Source of the DNA: Extensimonas vulgaris
GTDB lineage: Bacteria > Pseudomonadota > Gammaproteobacteria > Burkholderiales > Burkholderiaceae_C
Direction of reading: 5' to 3'
DNA length: 64,000 nt
Assembly (NCBI RefSeq): GCF_003337425.1
Contig: NZ_QPJU01000001.1
Location: forward strand, 248,001 to 312,000
This document shows, in pieces, positions 43,317 through 50,710 of this stretch (positions are counted from its first letter, which is position 1; every line of letters starts with the position of its first letter). The position numbers were made by a program, and so were the translations under genes. The notes under the pieces were generated by a model. The model was not told where the DNA came from and searched no databases. It worked only from the letters and a program-made list of their open reading frames with translations.

Positions 43317-44501
43317 TCAGTTGGTCTGGTACATCGTCACCACACAGGCACCGCCCAGGCCGAGGTTGTGCTGCAGCGCGATGCGCGCACCTTCGACCTG
43401 GCGCTTCTCGGCCGTGCCGCGCAGCTGGTGCGTGAGCTCGTAGCACTGGGCCAGCCCGGTCGCACCGAGCGGATGGCCCTTGGAGAGCAGGCCGCCCGAG
43501 GGGTTGGTGACGACCTTGCCGCCGTAGGTGTTGTCGCCGTCGAGCACGAACTTCTCGGCACCGCCTTCGGGGCACAGGCCCAGCGCCTCGTAGGTGATGA
43601 GCTCGTTTTGCGCAAAGCAGTCGTGCAGCTCAACCACATCGACATCCTCTGCTCCGATGCCGGTGCGCTCATAGACCTGGCGTGCGGCATCGCGCGCCAT
43701 GTCGTAGCCGACCACGCGCATCATGTCCTTGGACGTGAAGGTGCTCGGGAAGTCCGTGGTCATGGCCTGGGCGACGATCTTCACCTGCGTGTTGAGGCCG
43801 TGCTTCTTCGCGTATTCCTCGGAGCAGACCACGGCAGCCGCAGCGCCGCAGGTGGGCGGGCAGGCCATGAGGCGCGTCATCACGCCGGGCCAGACCGCGG
43901 GTGACTCCATGACCTCCTGCACCGTGACTTCCTTGCGAAACAGCGCGAGCGGGTTGTTCACGGCGTGGCGGCTCGCCTTGGCGCGGATGGCGGCGAAGGT
44001 TTCGAGCTTGGTGCCGTACTTGTCCATGTGCGCCTTGCCCGCACCACCGAAGTAGCGCAGCGCGAGCGGGATTTCGGGGTGGCCCACGAGCGCGTCGGTC
44101 ACGCGGTCGAACTCTTCGAACGGCGTGGGGCGGTCGGTGAACTTGGCCTTGATCGCGCCCGGCTCCATCTGCTCGAAGCCCAGCGCGAGCACGCAGTCGG
44201 CCGCACCGCTCTCCACGGCCTGGCGCGCGAGAAACAGCGCGCTCGAGCCCGTCGAGCAGTTGTTGTTGACGTTGATGATCGGAATGCCCGTCATGCCGAC
44301 CGGGTACAGCGCGCGCTGGCCGCAGGTCGAATCGCCATAGACATAGCCGACGAAGGCCTGCTGAATGGCGCCGTAGTCGACACCGGCATCGGCCAGAGCC
44401 TGGCGCGCGGCCTTCTCGCCCATGACGTGATAGAAGTCGCTGGCGCCGGGCTTGGCAAACGGGATCATGCCGACACCGGCAACGATGACTTTGTGGCTCA
44501 T
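43317..44501 (-). CDS. SCP2-type thiolase (acetyl-CoA acetyltransferase/lipid-transfer thiolase)
   Basis: A 394-residue thiolase of the SCPx/lipid-transfer class. The nucleophile C82 is in VNNNCSTGSSALF, and HDCFAQNE and NPSGGLLSKGHPLGATG carry the remaining catalytic residues, so it looks fully competent, unlike the gene at 20755. It would cleave a 3-ketoacyl-CoA, often one with a bulky or 2-methyl-branched chain in this class. It is the first gene of the minus-strand run that continues through the hydratase, SDR, dehydrogenase and carboxylase genes; AGGAGATTTTC precedes the ATG. Confidence 0.9.
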   Translation of the reverse strand: MSHKVIVAGVGMIPFAKPGASDFYHVMGEKAARQALADAGVDYGAIQQAFVGYVYGDSTCGQRALYPVGMTGIPIINVNNNCSTGSSALFLARQAVESGAADCVLALGFEQMEPGAIKAKFTDRPTPFEEFDRVTDALVGHPEIPLALRYFGGAGKAHMDKYGTKLETFAAIRAKASRHAVNNPLALFRKEVTVQEVMESPAVWPGVMTRLMACPPTCGAAAAVVCSEEYAKKHGLNTQVKIVAQAMTTDFPSTFTSKDMMRVVGYDMARDAARQVYERTGIGAEDVDVVELHDCFAQNELITYEALGLCPEGGAEKFVLDGDNTYGGKVVTNPSGGLLSKGHPLGATGLAQCYELTHQLRGTAEKRQVEGARIALQHNLGLGGACVVTMYQTN

Positions 44502-44577
44502 GAAAATCTCCTAAGGATGAAGGGGTGCCTACGTCACGCAAAAGGAACAACGAGGACTTTGGCAGTCTATCTAACGC

Positions 44578-44606
44578 TTGACAGTCCTGCAAGCCAAATT
44601 TACATT
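44578..44606 (+). promoter_or_regulatory. strong sigma-70 promoter for the plus-strand half of the island
   Basis: TTGACA (44578-44583), a 17-base spacer, then TACATT (44601-44606): a perfect -35 and a 4/6 -10 at optimal spacing. Transcription would start near 44613, about 120 bases before the start of synthetase copy B. It lies in the 233-base divergent region between the SCP2 thiolase and the synthetase. The leader also holds GCGCATGCGC and a CCCCACG...CGGGG-rich hairpin (44635-44685). Confidence 0.7.
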
Positions 44607-44734
44607 GCGTCGCTGAAGCCGTTTGATGGGCTGGCGCATGCGCCCCCACGCGGGGACTTCCCCACGGGGCTCTGGCAACGCCTGCTCAAGCCCCAGGACG
44701 CGCCAACGACAACGACATTCAGGAGACAAACCCC

Positions 44735-46339
44735 ATGAGCATCACCGCGCTCGAAATGAACCTGCTGCGCCGCCAGAACCTCGGCGACAGCCTGCGCCGC
44801 TCGGCCCTCGCGGCGCCGAACAAGCCCGCGATCATCTACTACACCACCGACGGCGCAAGCCGCAGCGTCACCTACGCCGAGCTCAACCGCAAGGCCAACG
44901 CCGTGGCGCACAACCTCATGCAACGCGGCATCGCCAAGGGCGACAAGGTGGCCGCGCTTTCGCGCAACAGCATCGAATTCCTCGTGCTCGGCTACGCGCT
45001 GCACAAGATCGGCGCCTGGCTGGTGCCGATCAACTTCATGCTGCAGCCGCCCGATGTGCAACACCTGATCGATTTTTCCGAAACCAAGTGGTTCTTCGTC
45101 GAAGATGCCTTGCTGGGCAACGTGGCCCCCGTGCTCGACAAACTCACCGGCGTGCAGCAGTTCGTGCAATTCGGCCCGAGCCCGAGCCGCCCTGCGGGCT
45201 GGATGGCCTTTGACGAGTTGCTGCCAGGCCCCACGCACGAGCCCGAGGTACTGATCGAAAGCGACGACGTGGCCATTCTGCTCTTCACGAGCGGCACCGA
45301 ATCCGCGCCCAAGGGCGTGCTCTCCACGCACGCCAACTACTGCGCAGCGCAGCTGAGTTGGTCGATGAACATGGGTGTGGCCCAGGATGACGTCTTTTTA
45401 GTGAGCATTCCGCTGATCCACGCAGCAGGCTACGTGCTGTCCACGCTGTGCCTGACGAACCACGCCACCATCGTGATGACGCAGGCGCCCCAGCCCGTGC
45501 AGATGATCGAGCTGATGGCGCGCCACCGGGCCACGGGCACAGCGCTGCCGCCCACGCTCTACGTGGCGCTGCTCGCCTGCCCCAACTTCAAGACAAGCGA
45601 CCTGAGCTGTGCGACCAAGCTGATCACTTGGGCCTCCACCATTCCGCGTGCCATGGTCGATGGTTGGAAAGAAGTAGCACCGAACGCACGCTTTTACTCG
45701 GGCCAGGGCATGAGCGAAACCACCGCCTCCCTGCTGACTGCCGGCTTCGTTTCGAGCTGGGCCGAAATGCCCAACGGCGACGGCCGCTGGGTCGGCACCC
45801 TGCTCGCTTATGGCGCCGACGTGCGCCTGGTGGATGACGAGGACCAGGATGTTCCCGTGGGGATGGCCGGTGAGCAGATCATCCGCGGCCCTGTGGTCAT
45901 GAAAGGCTATTACAAAAACGCCGAGGCCAACGAGCGCGCATTCCGTGGCGGCTGGTTCCACACCGGCGACGTTTTGTTCCGCGACGCCGAGGGCAATTAC
46001 TTCTTTGCCGACCGCAAGAAGGACATGATCAAGAGCGGTGGTGAAAACGTCTATTGCCAGGAGGTCGAAAGCGTGCTCGGCACGCACCCTGCCGTCATGC
46101 AGTGCGCCGTGTTCGGCCTGCCCGACGAGCGCTGGGGTGAGGCCGTCGCCGCGGCCGTGATCGCGCGCGCCGGCAGCACCGTCACCGAGGCCGAACTGAT
46201 CGAATACTGCCGCGAGCGCCTGGCCGGCTTCAAGACGCCCAAGCGCATCTTCTTTCGCACTTCGATGCCCATCAGCGCCGCGAACAAGCTGCTCAAGCGC
46301 GAGCTCAAGGCCGAGTACGCCAAGGCGCTGCAAGCCTGA
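44735..46339 (+). CDS. AMP-forming acyl-CoA synthetase (copy B of the mosaic pair)
   Basis: A 534-residue ANL-family CoA synthetase with P-loop FTSGTESAPK (184-193), A5 GQGMSETT, hinge DRKKDMIKSGGENVY and catalytic lysine near K518. It is a paralogue of the gene at 104: near-identical ends, diverged centre (residues ~200-425, for example LIHAAGYVLSTLCLTN here against LIHMAAYLFCTLCLTH). The pocket divergence suggests the two act on different acids. CAGGAGACAAACCCC precedes the ATG and a consensus-like promoter lies 150 bases upstream. It may be cotranscribed with the crotonase after it, across an inserted 79-bp element. Confidence 0.91.
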   Translation: MSITALEMNLLRRQNLGDSLRRSALAAPNKPAIIYYTTDGASRSVTYAELNRKANAVAHNLMQRGIAKGDKVAALSRNSIEFLVLGYALHKIGAWLVPINFMLQPPDVQHLIDFSETKWFFVEDALLGNVAPVLDKLTGVQQFVQFGPSPSRPAGWMAFDELLPGPTHEPEVLIESDDVAILLFTSGTESAPKGVLSTHANYCAAQLSWSMNMGVAQDDVFLVSIPLIHAAGYVLSTLCLTNHATIVMTQAPQPVQMIELMARHRATGTALPPTLYVALLACPNFKTSDLSCATKLITWASTIPRAMVDGWKEVAPNARFYSGQGMSETTASLLTAGFVSSWAEMPNGDGRWVGTLLAYGADVRLVDDEDQDVPVGMAGEQIIRGPVVMKGYYKNAEANERAFRGGWFHTGDVLFRDAEGNYFFADRKKDMIKSGGENVYCQEVESVLGTHPAVMQCAVFGLPDERWGEAVAAAVIARAGSTVTEAELIEYCRERLAGFKTPKRIFFRTSMPISAANKLLKRELKAEYAKALQA

Positions 46340-46357
46340 CCTGGCCATCACCATCAC

Positions 46358-46436
46358 GACGCACGCAATTCAGAGGCTCAGGCAAGGCGCTCGCCCCATG
46401 GCAACACACTTTGCTCCAGCCTTTTTTGCGTAAGTC
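46358..46436 (+). mobile_element. 79-bp MITE-like element, copy X
   Basis: Bounded by imperfect 12-base terminal inverted repeats: GACGCACGCAA at the left, TTTGCGTAAGTC at the right. Its reverse complement aligns over its full length with the element at 61425-61502 at roughly 80% identity, including internal blocks AGCAAAGTG, TTGCCAT and GCGCCTTGCCTGA. Similarity extends a few bases past both ends. It lies between synthetase copy B and the crotonase gene. No coding capacity. Confidence 0.75.
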
Positions 46437-46458
46437 CAGACCAAGGAGACGAAGCGAC

Positions 46459-47259
46459 ATGACCACCCCCACCACCATTTTGTTCGAGCAGCGCGGCGCT
46501 GCGGCCTGGATCACGCTGAACCGGCCCGCGGCCATGAACGCGCTCTCCGACGCCATGTGCACCGAGCTGCTCGAGGCCATCGAGCGCTGCGAGCGCGACG
46601 CCGCGATCCGCGTGATCGTGCTCACGGGCGCCGGGCGCGCGTTCTGCGCAGGCGCCGACCTCAAGGGCGTGTTCGAAAACACGCAAAGCGGCCCAGGCCC
46701 GCGCGACCCCATGGGCGAGTTCCTCGACCTGGTCAACCGCATGATGGACAAGCTGCGCTTTTGCCCCAAGCCGACGATTGCGGCGCTCAACGGCCTGACC
46801 ATGGCCGGCGGGCTCGAGCTGGCCATGGCGTGCGACCTGATGCTGGCCGCAGAGAGCACGCGCATCGGCGACGCGCACGCCAATTTCGGCGTCTTTCCCG
46901 GTGCCGGGGGTGCGGCCATTCTGCCGCGGCGCATAGGGCCGACGGCGGCCAAGTACCTGCTCTTCACGGGCGACACCCTGCCCGCGCGCGACCTGGTGCC
47001 GCTGGGCCTCGTGAACAGTGTCGTGCCCGATGCCGAACTCGTGCCCGAGGTCGAAAAGCTCGCTGCGCGCATCGCGAGCAAGAGCCCGCTGGTGTTGCGC
47101 CGCATGAAGCAGACCGTGGCCGACGGGCTCGAGCAGCCCGAAGCGGTCGCGCTGCGCCTGGAGCGCCTGGTGCTCGAGGCGCACAGCCATTCGCACGACA
47201 TCAAAGAGGGGCTCGCCGCCTTCGTCGAAAAGCGCACGCCGAACTTCAAGGGCTATTGA
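46459..47259 (+). CDS. enoyl-CoA hydratase/isomerase family protein (crotonase 3)
   Basis: A 266-residue crotonase. Oxyanion-hole segments are FCAGADLKG and MAGGLELAMACD. The first canonical glutamate is present as E120, but the second is H140 in GDAHANFGVFPGAGG. This is the mirror image of the other two crotonases here, which keep only the second. AAGGAGAC precedes the ATG. It sits between the synthetase and a thiolase on the plus strand. Confidence 0.88.
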   Translation: MTTPTTILFEQRGAAAWITLNRPAAMNALSDAMCTELLEAIERCERDAAIRVIVLTGAGRAFCAGADLKGVFENTQSGPGPRDPMGEFLDLVNRMMDKLRFCPKPTIAALNGLTMAGGLELAMACDLMLAAESTRIGDAHANFGVFPGAGGAAILPRRIGPTAAKYLLFTGDTLPARDLVPLGLVNSVVPDAELVPEVEKLAARIASKSPLVLRRMKQTVADGLEQPEAVALRLERLVLEAHSHSHDIKEGLAAFVEKRTPNFKGY

Positions 47260-47340
47260 GCCCCGGCTGCGGCGCGCAAGCCCAGGGCTTTTCAGGCAGC
47301 GACTGCCGCCCGAATTTTTGAAAAATCCACTCCAAAAAGA

Positions 47341-47376
47341 TAGCTGCTTGCGCTTCATTCATGAGCGCAAAAGCCC
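47341..47376. repeat. 36-bp palindromic intergenic repeat, copy 3
   Basis: It starts TAGCTGCTTGCGCTT and matches copy 2 at 29 of 36 positions. Stem position 9 is changed from A to T and its partner, position 29, from T to A, a compensatory pair. It is followed by CCCTTTTTT, so on this strand it can act as an intrinsic terminator between the crotonase and thiolase genes. Confidence 0.82.
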
Positions 47377-47426
47377 TTTTTTAATATCATTTTTTCGCTA
47401 TTGTTTTTGTAACTCAGGAGCCCTCC

Positions 47427-48674
47427 ATGAGCCACGCCCAGCCTCCCGTTTACATTGCCGGCATCGGCATGACGCCGACCGGCAAGTTCCTCGACAAGAG
47501 CATCAAGCAGCTCACGGCCGACGCCGTGCACGCGGCGCTCGCGGACGCGGGTCTGACCGTGGCCGACATCGAATCGGCGTTTTTCTCCAACGCCACCCAA
47601 GGCGCGCTCGAAGGGCAGACCATGGTGCGCGGCCAGATCGCGCTGCGCACCATGGGCTTCGAGGCCATTCCCATCTTCAACGTCGAGAACGCCTGCGCGA
47701 GCGCGAGCTCGGCCTTTCACCTCGCGGTGCAGTACGTGCGCTCCGGGGCGGGCGAGATCGCGCTCGCCGTGGGCGCCGAAAAAATGTTCTGCACCGACAA
47801 GGCCAAGATGTTTGGCGTATTCGACGGGGCCTGGGACGTCTCCACGGTCGAGCAAAACAAAAGCACGCTGCTGCAAATGGGCCACGGCGTCGTGCCACCC
47901 GAGGGCAGCACGTCCAAGGCGCCGTACAGCCTGTTCATGGACATCTACGCGGCCTTCGGGCGCTTTCACATGCGCGAGTTCGGCACCACGCAGCGCCAGA
48001 TCGCCGCCGTCTCGGCCAAGAACCACGGCCATTCGGTGCACAACCCGCTCGCGCAGTACCGCAACGCCTACACCATCGACGAGGTGCTGGCCGCGCCGCC
48101 CATCACCTACCCGCTCACGCTGCCCATGTGCGCGCCCGTCAGCGACGGCGCCGCGGCGGCCATCGTGTGCTCCGAAGCCGCGCTCGCCCGGCTCGCGCAG
48201 CGCCAGCGTGCGATCCGCGTGCTCGCCTCGGTGGTGGCCACGGGCACCAACCGCCGCCCCGAGGACGTAGGCCAGCACATCACCGTGCATGCGGCCAAGA
48301 AAGCCTACGAAATGGCCGGTGTCGGCCCCAAGGACATCTCGGTGGCCGAGGTGCACGACGCCACCGCGATCGGCGAGATCATCCAGAGCGAAAACCTCGG
48401 CTTTTGCGCCTTCGGTGAAGGCGGGCCGCTCGCCGAGCGCGGCGCAACCACGCTCGGCGGACGCATCCCCATCAACACCTCGGGCGGGCTCGAATCCAAG
48501 GGCCACCCCATAGGCGCGACCGGCATAGGCCAACTGCACGAACTCGTGCAACAGCTGCGCGGCGAGGCCGGCGCGCGCCAGGTGCAAGGCGCACGCTTGG
48601 CGATCGCCGAAAACGGCGGCGGCCTCTACGGCATCGAGGAAGCCGTGGCCGCGATCACCATCCTGGGCCGCTGA
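47427..48674 (+). CDS. thiolase family protein
   Basis: A 415-residue thiolase of the SCP2/lipid-transfer branch. The nucleophile is C90 in NVENACASASSAFH; the His motif is HDATAIGE rather than HDCF; NTSGGLESKGHPIGATG is intact. It probably performs thiolytic cleavage of a 3-ketoacyl-CoA, perhaps the last step for the acid activated by a nearby ligase. CAGGAG precedes the ATG. It lies 54 bases before the acyl-CoA dehydrogenase gene, in the same direction. Confidence 0.88.
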   Translation: MSHAQPPVYIAGIGMTPTGKFLDKSIKQLTADAVHAALADAGLTVADIESAFFSNATQGALEGQTMVRGQIALRTMGFEAIPIFNVENACASASSAFHLAVQYVRSGAGEIALAVGAEKMFCTDKAKMFGVFDGAWDVSTVEQNKSTLLQMGHGVVPPEGSTSKAPYSLFMDIYAAFGRFHMREFGTTQRQIAAVSAKNHGHSVHNPLAQYRNAYTIDEVLAAPPITYPLTLPMCAPVSDGAAAAIVCSEAALARLAQRQRAIRVLASVVATGTNRRPEDVGQHITVHAAKKAYEMAGVGPKDISVAEVHDATAIGEIIQSENLGFCAFGEGGPLAERGATTLGGRIPINTSGGLESKGHPIGATGIGQLHELVQQLRGEAGARQVQGARLAIAENGGGLYGIEEAVAAITILGR

Positions 48675-48728
48675 AGCGCCCCGTCCTTACCCCACCCATT
48701 TCACCAACGCACCTGCGCGGAGCCCATC

Positions 48729-49889
48729 ATGAACTTTCTGCCCACCGAAGAACAACGCATGGCCGTCGAAGGCTTCACCCGCTTTCTCGAAGACAAGCTG
48801 CGCCCCATCGTGCAGCGCTACCAGCCCGACAAATTCATCGAAAAAGAGCGCATGCTCGAGATTTTCCAGATGATGCTGCCCTATGGCATGGGCGGCAACG
48901 GCCTGATCTCGGAAGAAAACGGCGGCATGGGGCTGCCCTGGCTGACCTACGCGCTGATGTACGAACAGCTCGCGCGCATCTCGGGCGACGTGGCGCTTTC
49001 GCTCCTGATCCAGCAGCTCGGCGCGTATTCGCTCGAGGTCTGCACGAACGAGGCCATGCGCAAAAAATACCTGCCGCGCATGGTGCGCGCCGAGATCATC
49101 TCGTGCAGCGGCATCAGCGAGCCGGGCGTGGGCTCGAACGTCGCCGAGGTCACCTGCCGCGCGCAGCGCGACGGCGACCACTACATCGTCACGGGCGAAA
49201 AAACCTGGATCTCCAACGGCCACTATTCCGACTTCTGCATGGTCGTCGTGCGCACCTCGAGCGAGGGCTCGGGCAACCTCTCGATGATCCTCGTGGACCG
49301 CGCCGAACACGGCTACGAAAGCCGCAACATCGACAAGCTCGGCCTTAACAGCACCTCGACCGCGCAGCTCTTTTTCGACCACGTGCGCGTGCCCGCCGAG
49401 AACATGATGATCGCCCCCGGCGCGGGCCTCAAGAGCACCCTGGTGCTGTTCGAAAAAGCCCGCCCCATGGTGGGCCTGACCTCGATCGGCATCGCGCAGG
49501 CCGCGCTCGACAAGGCCGTGGCCTACGCCAAGGAACGGCGCCAGCACGGCAAACCCATCGGCGGCCACCAGCTGATCCAGGGCATGCTGGCCGAGGCCGC
49601 GACCGAGCTCGATGCGGCGCGCCTGCTCGTATACCGCGCGTTTGACCTGATTGACCATGGCGTGCGCAGCGAAGTACAAAGCGCCATGGCCAAGTGGTAT
49701 GCCACCGAAATGGCGGTGGACGTGGCCTCCAAAGCCCTGCAAGTGCACGGCGGTAACGGAATCACCAAGGAGTTCGGAGTGGAATTGCTGTTCAGAAACG
49801 CCCGCATGATGCCCATCCCCGATGGCACGACGGAAATCCAGAAACTCATCATCGGCCGCGCGCTGACCGGCATCAACGCCTTCTCTTGA
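48729..49889 (+). CDS. acyl-CoA dehydrogenase with Asp at the catalytic-base position
   Basis: A 386-residue homotetramer-type acyl-CoA dehydrogenase. Flavin and substrate motifs include CSGISEPGVGSN, TGEKTWISNG and QVHGGNGITKEFGVELLFR. In the C-terminal loop where MCAD-type enzymes have YEGT with the catalytic glutamate, this protein reads PDGT with D365, followed by TEIQKLIIGRAL. Aspartate at this site is known in some alicyclic acyl-CoA dehydrogenases, so a ring substrate is conceivable. Its stop codon overlaps the start of the ABC ATPase gene by one base, tying the dehydrogenase to the transporter operon. Confidence 0.89.
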   Translation: MNFLPTEEQRMAVEGFTRFLEDKLRPIVQRYQPDKFIEKERMLEIFQMMLPYGMGGNGLISEENGGMGLPWLTYALMYEQLARISGDVALSLLIQQLGAYSLEVCTNEAMRKKYLPRMVRAEIISCSGISEPGVGSNVAEVTCRAQRDGDHYIVTGEKTWISNGHYSDFCMVVVRTSSEGSGNLSMILVDRAEHGYESRNIDKLGLNSTSTAQLFFDHVRVPAENMMIAPGAGLKSTLVLFEKARPMVGLTSIGIAQAALDKAVAYAKERRQHGKPIGGHQLIQGMLAEAATELDAARLLVYRAFDLIDHGVRSEVQSAMAKWYATEMAVDVASKALQVHGGNGITKEFGVELLFRNARMMPIPDGTTEIQKLIIGRALTGINAFS

Positions 49890-50710
49890 TGGCCTCTGAA
49901 CACTCCCACTCCATGGACAAAAACACCTCTGCAGGAGCCATCAAGGCCACGGTGCTCACAGCCCTGAATGTCACCTTGCGCTTCGGCGGCGTGACTGCGC
50001 TGTCGGACGTCTCCATCGCCGTGCGCGACGATGAACTGCTCGCGATCATCGGCCCCAACGGTGCCGGCAAGAGCTCGCTCATGAACGTGCTCAGCGGCTT
50101 TTACCTGCCGCAGGAAGGCAGCGTGCACTACCGCGGCGAGAGCATCAAAGGCCGCCCCGTGCACCAGATTGCGCGCGACGGCATCGTGCGCACCTTCCAG
50201 GGCACGCACCTGTTTTCCAACCTGAGCGTGATCGACAACATCCTCGTGGGCCGCTACAGCCTGATGCGCTCGGGCCTGCTGCAATCCTTCCTCTACTTCC
50301 CGTGGACGCAGCGCGAGGAGTCGCAGCACCGCGAGGTGGTCGAGGACATCATCGACTTCCTCGAAATCGAAAGCATCCGCCACCAACCCGTGGGCACGCT
50401 GGGCTACGGGCTGCGCAAGCGCGTGGATCTGGGCCGCGCGCTCGCGATGGAGCCCCAGGTCTTGCTGATGGACGAACCCATGGCCGGCATGAACACCGAA
50501 GAAAAAGAAGACCTTGCGCGCTTCATCATCGACGTGCGCGAAGCCAAGCACATCCCCGTGGTGCTCGTGGAGCATGACATGGGCGTGGTCATGGACCTGG
50601 CCGACCGCGTGGCCGTGCTCGACTTCGGCCGCAAGATCGCCGACGGCACGCCTGCGCAGGTGCAGGCTGACCCGGCCGTGATCAAAGCCTATCTGGGAGC
50701 CGCGGCATGA
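49889..50710 (+). CDS. Liv-type ABC transporter ATP-binding protein (LivG-like, system 2)
   Basis: A 273-residue ABC ATPase of the HAAT/Liv family: Walker A GPNGAGKSS, signature variant GYGLRKRVDLGRALAM, Walker B LLMDEPMAGMN. The ATG overlaps the dehydrogenase stop codon by one base; a later ATG at 49913 is possible. It overlaps the ligase gene by four bases (ATGA). This is the first ABC gene of a second transporter whose order G-ligase-H-M-K-F differs from the canonical operon at 6.6 kb. Confidence 0.91.
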   Translation: MASEHSHSMDKNTSAGAIKATVLTALNVTLRFGGVTALSDVSIAVRDDELLAIIGPNGAGKSSLMNVLSGFYLPQEGSVHYRGESIKGRPVHQIARDGIVRTFQGTHLFSNLSVIDNILVGRYSLMRSGLLQSFLYFPWTQREESQHREVVEDIIDFLEIESIRHQPVGTLGYGLRKRVDLGRALAMEPQVLLMDEPMAGMNTEEKEDLARFIIDVREAKHIPVVLVEHDMGVVMDLADRVAVLDFGRKIADGTPAQVQADPAVIKAYLGAAA

